Shown here: positions 58,240 to 64,000 of the stretch, piece after piece | Layout: every line of letters starts with the position of its first letter | Numbering within the stretch: the stretch's first letter is position 1 | From: Pacificibacter maritimus | GTDB lineage: Bacteria; Pseudomonadota; Alphaproteobacteria; Rhodobacterales; Rhodobacteraceae | Direction: 5' to 3' | Assembly: GCF_003814915.1 (NCBI RefSeq) | Contig: NZ_RKQK01000003.1 | Coordinates: 186,001 to 250,000, forward strand | Length of the DNA: 64,000 bases | The notes under the pieces: model-generated | Seen by the model: only the letters and a program-made list of their open reading frames with translations | Database searches by the model: none | Told to the model about the DNA's origin: nothing | Program-made: the position numbers and the translations under genes

Positions 58240-59318
58240 ATTATTTAGATATTTTGATCCTAGACGATGACCTAGCGATGATTGATTTGTTCGAAACATC
58301 CGTTGAGACATGGAACGCAGACAACAATGAAAACGGAAAACACCTCAATGTAATACATGCCGAAAGTTTGCTTCGAGCCCATCAAAGTAGATTTGATGCA
58401 GCGATCGTAGATTTGAGGCTACCTGACAAGAACAATAAGGGCAGCTCCGCTGACAATGGCAATGAATTTGCTGCTTCAATGGTGAATTCACGGGGCATCC
58501 CTGTTGCGGTGGTATCGGGGCACGTAGTTGAGCTATCGGCAGAGCTGGAAGAACTGGAGCATTTCCAAAAATTTTCCAAAAATTACGGATATGGCCCAGT
58601 CGTAGACTGGCTGTCAGAACAATGGGACTTGATGGCAACTTTACGGAAATCTAGAGAACAAATCGAAGTTGCCAGCGCTGAGGTTTTTTCGAAAAGGCTG
58701 TGGCCGCAATGGCAAGATAACCCTGCCTTGTCCGGCAATAGTCCAGACCGTCAAGCAAAAATAGTGACCCGGCAGTTTGCCAGCCATATTTCTGATCTAC
58801 TTGGCCTCGACAACGATCAAAACCCTGACTGGCACCCTTATGAGAACTACATTGTTCCTGCATTGACGTCTGAAAGAACTCACACAGGTGACCTGTTCAA
58901 TCTGGACGATGAAATATGGATTGTGCTTAGCCCGCAGTGTGACATGGCAAACGCAAGTGTGCCGAACGTACTTTTGGCTAAATGCACACAAGGTAATGAT
59001 CAATGGACAACTCACATTGATAGACTAAAAGCTACGCCAGAAAATGAAAAGTCGAGGAAACAAATCAAGAGATTCGTTGACCAAGATTATTCGAAGTCCA
59101 AACACTTCTTGCCTCCACTACCCGGTAAAGACGCACCCTTGTTGGTTGATTTCTCCGTTATTCAAACCATACCCCTTACTGAGCTGAATGAGATTCTTGA
59201 TCATCGACTTGGCTCTGTTTCCACCCCCTTTTTAAGCAACCTAATACAAAGGTTTGGAGCGTTCGTCAGTAGAACTGGCCAGCCCAACATTGATATCGTG
59301 CACTTTTTTGAAATCTAG
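58236..59318 (+). CDS. Receiver-domain protein with unrecognised C-terminal domain
   Basis: A 360-residue protein. Residues 1-about 125 form a response-regulator receiver: acidic pocket Asp10-12 (LILDDDLAM), phospho-acceptor Asp59 in AAIVDLRLPD, Ser in VAVVSGH, and a Lys near FSKNYGYGP. The loop after Asp59 carries an insert (NNKGSSADNGNE). The remaining 235 residues match no domain known to me. Notable segments are DEIWIVLSPQCDMANAS, HFLPPLPGKDAPLLVDF and STPFLSNLIQRFGAFVSRTGQP. No helix-turn-helix is visible, so the output is probably not transcriptional. It is coupled to the GHKL gene. Confidence 0.82.
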   Translation: MNYLDILILDDDLAMIDLFETSVETWNADNNENGKHLNVIHAESLLRAHQSRFDAAIVDLRLPDKNNKGSSADNGNEFAASMVNSRGIPVAVVSGHVVELSAELEELEHFQKFSKNYGYGPVVDWLSEQWDLMATLRKSREQIEVASAEVFSKRLWPQWQDNPALSGNSPDRQAKIVTRQFASHISDLLGLDNDQNPDWHPYENYIVPALTSERTHTGDLFNLDDEIWIVLSPQCDMANASVPNVLLAKCTQGNDQWTTHIDRLKATPENEKSRKQIKRFVDQDYSKSKHFLPPLPGKDAPLLVDFSVIQTIPLTELNEILDHRLGSVSTPFLSNLIQRFGAFVSRTGQPNIDIVHFFEI

Positions 59319-59440
59319 CCCGTTCGATGACAAAATTCTGACAGTCATGCAGTGTTCTACGTGCTATGAAGCGGGCTATTAAAGTCTCGAAAGGGCATGT
59401 CTACCTTTATAGATCATTTGCTAAATTATAGCCAAATCGA

Positions 59441-60229
59441 TCACGATCTAAGTGCATCCCGCTTCAAAATAGCATGAACGAGCCTGTGGCAGTTGGCACA
59501 GAGGCACTCCAAGTCCTCCAACTGTGTCATGTGGCCTTCGAGCATGTTTGCCACTTCTGTCACACTGTGGTGAACTTCGATACAGGCTTCGGCAACTGGA
59601 TCACTGTAATGGGCTACGGGATCAAGTTTGCAGCGTTCGCAAAATAGTTTTCCATTTTCGCGGATAAATGCTTCTTTTTTCGCCCGAGCTAGCCCTCTGG
59701 AACGCTCCCGCCGCAGATGCGAAACTAGGACTGGCTTCCCTTCCGTCCAAATCTGCTCGGTAGAGGAGAGATGGGACCGTCGTCTTATTCCATGGTCACC
59801 GGGTCTTCTCTTCGTAAGTTCTAGCAGGTCTTCAACTGTTGCTTCAAAAAAGCTGAACTTAAGCCTTTTGTTAGCGTTCCCCGTATGCAGCTTAGTTTTA
59901 TCAACTTTTCCAACCGCCTGCATTCGTTTGCTAACGAGAGTAAAAAGCTGTTCTGTTGGGGTATTGTCAATTTCCTCAACAGACAATACTCGCCGATCAT
60001 CTAGGGATAACCCTTGCACCCGACTGCTATCCACAAAAGCCTCGAGGAAGTCACAATCTTGCTCGTGAAGGCGTTTCAAAAGTAGCCTCAAACCGCGTGA
60101 GTAGTCTGTATTTTTGGCTCGGTCAGTTCCCTTTGTTCCACCGCGACTTTGAAGTGTTAGTGAGTTTTCCTCAATCTCTACAAACGCATCGATGGATCGC
60201 TCGTCATCTTCACAAATTTGAGTTTCCAA
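59441..60229 (-). CDS. HNH endonuclease, likely restriction partner
   Basis: A 262-residue protein. The N-terminal 180 residues are unrecognised and charged. The C-terminus is an HNH nuclease: CERC around residue 196, a gap, then IEVHHSVTEVANM (His220-His221), a central Asn/Cys region and CLCANCHRLVHA (Asn246, His248). The start is TTG, supported by an AGGAGG site seven bases upstream. It lies 42 bases downstream of the cytosine methyltransferase on the same strand, the layout of a type II restriction-modification operon. Confidence 0.85.
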   Translation of the reverse strand: METQICEDDERSIDAFVEIEENSLTLQSRGGTKGTDRAKNTDYSRGLRLLLKRLHEQDCDFLEAFVDSSRVQGLSLDDRRVLSVEEIDNTPTEQLFTLVSKRMQAVGKVDKTKLHTGNANKRLKFSFFEATVEDLLELTKRRPGDHGIRRRSHLSSTEQIWTEGKPVLVSHLRRERSRGLARAKKEAFIRENGKLFCERCKLDPVAHYSDPVAEACIEVHHSVTEVANMLEGHMTQLEDLECLCANCHRLVHAILKRDALRS

Positions 60230-60271
60230 GCCAAATCCTCCTATATCGCCGAGCCAGCACAGCCAAGCCTT

Positions 60272-61813
60272 TTACTCATTCCGATGAATCCATTCGAAAA
60301 CCGGCCAGATTGCTTTTGCGACTTGCTTTGCCAAATACGGAGGAACAGCATTGCCTACCTGCACAAACTGCTCGGTCCGATTGCCCAAGAAATGATAGTT
60401 ATCAGGGAACGTTTGCAGTCTAGCCGCCTCGCGCACTGTCAAGCTTCGGCATTGCGATGCGTCCGGGTGAATATAGTAGTGCCCATCTTTAGAAATATGG
60501 CTTGTTACGGTCGTCCCTGGCGAATTCCAACTTTGGACGCGAAAACGATCGCTAAACTTACCGCTTTCCCAATTTGCATGGTTGGGAGCGAGGCTTGCTG
60601 GGAACTCTTTGGCTTTAGGGCTCCTTTTCTCAGCATGCGTGAAACAGCTCGCATACAAGTAGCGAGCAAGGTCAGATCTCATGTGACCACGCGTTTCGTT
60701 ACATGAGAGCCCTATTATTGCCTCATCGTGCAGGAAGGATTTTAGATCTTCACTGATACTCTTGGGATATTTTCCATGCTTAGTGGATTTACGTGATTTG
60801 TTTTGTTTCAAGTTGGCGGATGCAACTCGGTTGAGCTCTTTTAGAAACTTTCCCTTGTTTGCCCCCGCGTACTCATGTGTTCCTTCGCCAACCGCCGTGA
60901 GAGCTTCAGATAGCGCCGAGAACCAACTTGTTCTATCATCATTACGGCTAAGGCCGCTTCGGAGTTTCGGCATACACTGCAGAACGTCCTTAACCTTTGA
61001 TTTACTCGCATGCTTTGGGATTGTGGGCAAAACATCAGCAGGAAGCTTTTCAGAGATCGAACGTTTTATCCCAACTATAATTACCCTGTGACGAGCTTGA
61101 GGCACTCCAAACTCTTCTGACTTTAGAACAAAATCTCTTGGGTCAGGCCGACCAAAGCGAGGCTCTTTGCCAGATAACGCAAACAGCTGATAGCCTTCTC
61201 CTGCCATTTCAAGGTCATTTAGAACAGCGTCAAAAATTCCGGCACCCTCGATGGAAGAAGAGAGCATGCCTTTCACATTCTCCATTACGAAAACACTTGG
61301 CGAAAACTCGGAAAGCACGCGACAGTACTCTTTATACAGGAAATGCCGTTGGTCTTTGCTCGGAGTATAGTCCTTAACACCCAAATTACGCGACCTCCCG
61401 ACCAAGGAGTACGCTTGGCAAGGTGGGCCACCAATGAGTAGCGTTTGCCGTTGAGATGTTTCCTTTATTGTTTGAATCTTTGCTGCCAACGCAACAGCAG
61501 TTTCGGGTGTACCGAGCTCAGCGTGCCAAGTTTCTTCGACCGCAGCATTCCACTCAGCTGGGTACAATGCTGGCCAATCCGGAAATTCAACATTGCCAGC
61601 CAAAAACTCATAGTAAACGTCCGGAATTTTTTCAAACTGCCTTAAGAATGCACGCAGACGTAGGGTCTTATGAGCCGCAGCATCCTTTTCAATAGAAACC
61701 CCTAAGTGATACTTCAGTATGTGTTGCTCAGCCGTGTAGGCGCAAAAACCTTCACCTAGACCTCCAGGACCTGAGAACAAATCAACAATATGAATTTTGG
61801 AACTCACCGCCAC
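60272..61813 (-). CDS. DNA (cytosine-5-)-methyltransferase
   Basis: A 513-residue enzyme methylating cytosine C5 in DNA. Motifs in order: I (VDLFSGPGGLGEGF, near residue 10), IV with catalytic Cys132 (GGPPCQAYS), VI (FVMENVKGM), VIII (QARHRVIIVG), IX (RSLTVREAARLQTFPD) and X (QVGNAVPP). The target-recognition region is about residues 260-420; its DNA sequence specificity cannot be read. The start is GTG at 61813 or 61807. It is followed by the HNH nuclease. Confidence 0.95.
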   Translation of the reverse strand: MAVSSKIHIVDLFSGPGGLGEGFCAYTAEQHILKYHLGVSIEKDAAAHKTLRLRAFLRQFEKIPDVYYEFLAGNVEFPDWPALYPAEWNAAVEETWHAELGTPETAVALAAKIQTIKETSQRQTLLIGGPPCQAYSLVGRSRNLGVKDYTPSKDQRHFLYKEYCRVLSEFSPSVFVMENVKGMLSSSIEGAGIFDAVLNDLEMAGEGYQLFALSGKEPRFGRPDPRDFVLKSEEFGVPQARHRVIIVGIKRSISEKLPADVLPTIPKHASKSKVKDVLQCMPKLRSGLSRNDDRTSWFSALSEALTAVGEGTHEYAGANKGKFLKELNRVASANLKQNKSRKSTKHGKYPKSISEDLKSFLHDEAIIGLSCNETRGHMRSDLARYLYASCFTHAEKRSPKAKEFPASLAPNHANWESGKFSDRFRVQSWNSPGTTVTSHISKDGHYYIHPDASQCRSLTVREAARLQTFPDNYHFLGNRTEQFVQVGNAVPPYLAKQVAKAIWPVFEWIHRNE

Positions 61814-62306
61814 GTACCCAGTCTTCCTAACAGGATCCCCCTTAGCATCATTTTCTTTTCCTTGTTCACTTAGGTCATGAAATCGAGCATCAACCGCTTA
61901 CCATACACTTTTCGGTTCGACGTCAAACTAGATGACGAGTAAAAGTATCACTATGACAATTCGGATTTAGACACAGCCATAAAGATTTCGCCCGCCCGTC
62001 CCAATCGCTTCAGTAATATAAACAAACTCGAAGACTCCTATCTTGTATTCGCATTCTCAAATTTTGCCTCGACACGAATAGCTGCTACTCGCCCCACAGT
62101 CGACTGCCTCTTGTCTTACTTCGACGGAATAAGAGCGACATAATCCGAAAGCTCAAAGGGACTATGAACTTTCTTACCGGCTCAATAATACAAAGGACAC
62201 GCCAATCATTCATACTGGTAGATTAAGGATGTCCTCATTTTGATGACAGCAAAAGCCCCAGAATCGACCTGAATGTCATCAATTGGATGACGTCCTGTCA
62301 CTAGTT
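61814..62306. other. 493-base gap with ATGAC-type motifs
   Basis: No supported gene. Contains the methyltransferase promoter region. The five-base word ATGAC/GTCAT appears at 61874, 61932 and 61953, and then densely from 62243 onward. Confidence 0.45.
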
Positions 62307-62368
62307 CTATGACGTGTTTATCTTGTTTGTCATGAAATTGACGACGTTTCTGTCTCCGTCATGATGAC
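62242..62368. repeat. Cluster of ATGAC/GTCAT motifs, partly as inverted pairs
   Basis: Seven copies in 127 bases: 62243-62247, 62275-62279, 62287-62291, 62309-62313, 62329-62333, 62358-62362 and 62364-62368. Two form inverted pairs: GTCATC-aattg-GATGAC (62275-62291) and GTCAT-g-ATGAC (62358-62368). The cluster spans the end of the winged-helix gene. It could be a regulator array or iteron-like replication or excision sites. Confidence 0.5.
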
Positions 62369-62843
62369 AGGGTTTTGTTTTCCCGTTCGAGCCGACAGGG
62401 TTATTCGCCCGAGCCTTGCGAACAGGGAATTCGTTGCCTTCCTTCCATGCTTGATAAAGCTGCCGCCCTACATTGCCAGATCCATACGGCAGCGCTATTT
62501 CGGTCAATTCGTACGCTGGCCCTTTTGCATCTCCAAACGAACCTAGGCACCCCGGCTCCGTAACAACCAAGAATCCTTTCGCTTGCAGACAGTGAAAAGC
62601 TTTGGCCGCAGTATTTCTCGAAACTCCGATCATTTCTGCTGCTTGGCGAGTGCTCAAACGGATCTTTCCATTATTGTTAGCATTCGGTCCACGCCATTCT
62701 AGTTTGAGCCATGGGTAAAGCGCCTGTGCAACCGGCGAAAGCGCACGCCACGCTTCGGTTTGCATCATTCTACGAATTAATTTCGCAAAGTGTTCCGTTT
62801 CTGGTCCGCGCCCAAGATTTGTTCGTGTGTTCTTTCTAGTCAT
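62307..62843 (-). CDS. Winged-helix DNA-binding protein of integrative elements
   Basis: A 178-residue basic protein. An N-terminal helical part (EHFAKLIRRMMQTEAWRALSPVAQALYPWLKLEW) leads into a helix-turn-helix with wing (IRLSTRQAAEMIGVSRNTAAKAFHCLQAKGFL, about residues 62-93), then a disordered tail. This layout is common in alphaproteobacterial mobile elements, where such proteins sit near AlpA-like genes; their role (replication or regulation) is unproved. The ATG at 62843 overlaps the stop of the preceding small ORF. Confidence 0.75.
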   Translation of the reverse strand: MTRKNTRTNLGRGPETEHFAKLIRRMMQTEAWRALSPVAQALYPWLKLEWRGPNANNNGKIRLSTRQAAEMIGVSRNTAAKAFHCLQAKGFLVVTEPGCLGSFGDAKGPAYELTEIALPYGSGNVGRQLYQAWKEGNEFPVRKARANNPVGSNGKTKPCHHDGDRNVVNFMTNKINTS

Positions 62844-63189
62844 GGCACCACCCAAATCGCTTTTTTTCGATTGGCCTAGATCGAGTGGCGGACGGGAAAC
62901 AGGCCTTGAGTCGAAGTTTCGTTTCACTCCGCCAGCGGCCAATCAAAGGGGACCTCTCAGTAAGTCTCTGGCACCTCAAAATCCACTGGTGAAAACCGAT
63001 ACAGTCGATCAAGCGCCAGATACCATCCTGCACCATCACCCAAAGGCAATTGCCAGTTTTTTCTAGAAGGATATTGGTTGACGGCGGATTTGCGAATAGA
63101 TCTGAGGTTGGCAACAGCCCATCAAACTGTATTTTTAACCCAGAACAGGTTTCACATTTCCCTACAGGGAGATTGTCGTTCAAATACAT
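62836..63189 (-). CDS. Hypothetical small protein of the mobile element
   Basis: A 117-residue unrecognised protein. A cysteine pair (KCETCSG) lies near residue 11, and the second half is basic. The ATG at 63189 follows GGAG by four bases and avoids a 47-base overlap with the AlpA gene that the longer frame would give. Its stop overlaps the winged-helix start by eight bases, suggesting coupling. It could still be a chance frame. Confidence 0.42.
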   Translation of the reverse strand: MYLNDNLPVGKCETCSGLKIQFDGLLPTSDLFANPPSTNILLEKTGNCLWVMVQDGIWRLIDCIGFHQWILRCQRLTERSPLIGRWRSETKLRLKACFPSATRSRPIEKKRFGWCHD

Positions 63190-63199
63190 TTCTCCGCCC

Positions 63200-63451
63200 T
63201 CAATCTTGGTTTTGCAGGAGAGAATGAACGCTTGGGTCAGCGACATCGTCGCCCACCAGTCGCTCGATATCAGACGCGCGCCAGCGCTTCATTCCACAAA
63301 TCGCAATGGGTTCAGGAAAAGTGCCCAGTTTTGAGTTTCGCCAGATTGTTGAAACGCCGAGTCCCGTGATCTTGGCAACTTCTTTCACTGAAAGTAGTCT
63401 GCGAGAGATCTTCTGGATTGTGAACTGGTTCAAGGAAGCAGGTTGATACAT
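63200..63451 (-). CDS. AlpA-family phage/mobile-element regulator
   Basis: An 83-residue MerR-like helix-turn-helix protein: RLLSVKEVAKITGLGVSTIWRNSKLGTFPEP, then the wing KRWRASDIERLV. AlpA was found as an activator of excision in the CP4-57 cryptic prophage of E. coli, and relatives act as excisionases or regulators of integrative elements. The ATG at 63451 (MYQPASLNQF) is preferred over a frame starting 38 codons upstream. An integrase would be expected close by, outside the window. Confidence 0.85.
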   Translation of the reverse strand: MYQPASLNQFTIQKISRRLLSVKEVAKITGLGVSTIWRNSKLGTFPEPIAICGMKRWRASDIERLVGDDVADPSVHSLLQNQD

Positions 63452-63500
63452 GTCGCACCTTCTGATTGCTAAAGAAAACGTACGAGAAGTATCGGGGACA

Positions 63501-64000
63501 TTATTGACCCAACAAAGTCGAGTTCGACAAAAGATCACCATGTTTAATCCAACCAAAATCGCCATTCCCTTTTTTCAAGACCGATGTAATCAGGTCGGGA
63601 GAAGGCACACTGTCGGCACTCTCTAAAAGTGTCGGATGATTGTTCAACTCGTCAGAAAGGCACCTCGCAAACAGTGCCGCCGAATAGTTAAACCCAAGTG
63701 ATTCATAATTAACAGTATTTTCAAAAGCGTTGTATCCGGATGCGACCGCCGCAAAACATTTTTCAGACCATTTTCCAACGTCCTCAGCGCCGCGAAATAT
63801 TTCCCAAATTAAGATATCTCTCGCCAAGCGATCACCAAATCGCCCTCGCTTCGACGGAACATCTGTTTGAATAAATCTCTTAGAAAATGTCCATGCCTCT
63901 TGAGGAATATCGCACGGCTCAACCTGACCAGTAGCAAGATCTGAAAATAATTTAGACAATTGGAGGCGCGCTATTTGGAATATCCGAGGATCTTTATGAG
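63501..64000 (-). CDS. Hypothetical protein, 5' end beyond window
   Basis: The frame is open to the right edge. It reads HKDPRIFQIARLQLSKLF before the first possible TTG start, so the gene continues outside. About 165 residues are visible, ending STLLGQ. No domain is recognised; the visible part is helical with several aromatic residues. Its position ahead of the AlpA gene suggests it belongs to the mobile element. Confidence 0.6.
   Translation of the reverse strand, partial: HKDPRIFQIARLQLSKLFSDLATGQVEPCDIPQEAWTFSKRFIQTDVPSKRGRFGDRLARDILIWEIFRGAEDVGKWSEKCFAAVASGYNAFENTVNYESLGFNYSAALFARCLSDELNNHPTLLESADSVPSPDLITSVLKKGNGDFGWIKHGDLLSNSTLLGQ

Larger units (their letters stand above)
54822..64000. 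mobile_element. Accessory island downstream of tRNA-Met, right end outside window
   Basis: From the tRNA 3' end onward the sequence is more AT-rich, gene density drops, and the content changes to restriction-modification, GHKL/receiver and AlpA-type mobile-element genes. No integrase and no second copy of the tRNA 3' end were seen in the window, so the att site is unproved and the far border is not visible. It could be an integrative element or a defence island built at a tRNA hotspot. Confidence 0.5.

Noticed and set aside
56047-59318. Identity as the known Detocs system
   Set aside because: Detocs has a sensor kinase plus two receivers, one with a phosphorylase-like effector; here there is one receiver with a different C-terminus and a second N-terminal GHL ATPase.
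62836-63246. Longer version of the small mobile-element ORF starting at 63246
   Set aside because: It would overlap the AlpA gene by 47 bases; the ATG at 63189 has a GGAG site and avoids this.

Overview
The window reads as a chromosome segment of a marine alphaproteobacterium of the Rhodobacteraceae (Roseobacter group). This is inferred from order-typical small families (DUF1150, YdcH/DUF465, YcgN cysteine cluster, TIGR01459 HAD hydrolase, DUF2161), an alphaproteobacterial elongator tRNA-Met, and dense operons with many ATGA-type overlaps. Most of it (1 to about 54.8 kb) is ordinary core and niche sequence. From the tRNA-Met gene to the right edge it is a more AT-rich accessory island.

Layout. 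1-16.4 kb: housekeeping genes, namely trxB (cut by the left edge), hsp20-DUF1150, purE-purK, a DMT exporter, a Nudix hydrolase, a GNAT, groES-groEL behind a CIRCE operator, a DUF2161 nuclease-like protein coupled to a membrane protein, Mn-type pyrophosphatase, a HAD phosphatase, ribF, ycgN-like, threonine aldolase, an HCCA isomerase, prs, and a small H-type lectin protein. 16.8-21.6 kb: surface-glycan genes (DUF4422-GT8 fusion, UDP-galactopyranose mutase, epimerase, sulfotransferase). 23-26.8 kb: a signalling cluster of two histidine kinases and two receiver proteins. 26.9-30.5 kb: an ECF sigma/anti-sigma pair with two near-twin fasciclin proteins, MsrB and DoxX. The two fasciclin genes and the sigma gene share a promoter-like motif. 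30.6-42.1 kb: a MYG1 protein and a glycogen operon (alpha-glucosidase, glgB, glgC, glgA, glgX, pgm). 42.3-52.4 kb: a BKACE enzyme, a second Nudix, and a complete type I secretion operon with its Ig-repeat adhesin. 52.9-54.6 kb: a DgoK-like kinase and an SMP-30 lactonase, suggesting aldonate or sugar-acid use.

The island (54.8 kb to the right edge) begins with about 1.2 kb of apparently non-coding sequence. Next come a two-gene operon (a protein with two GHKL ATPase domains and a putative phospho-acceptor His, coupled to a receiver protein with an unrecognised C-terminal domain) and a cytosine-5 methyltransferase with an HNH nuclease. Last are mobile-element genes (AlpA-type regulator, small ORF, winged-helix protein) and a cut hypothetical gene. 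A perfect 9-9-9 inverted repeat lies upstream of the GHKL operon, and a dense cluster of ATGAC/GTCAT motifs lies around the 3' end of the winged-helix gene. The GHKL/receiver pair beside restriction-modification genes is the best candidate here for an undescribed, possibly anti-phage, system. That role is inferred from architecture and location only.
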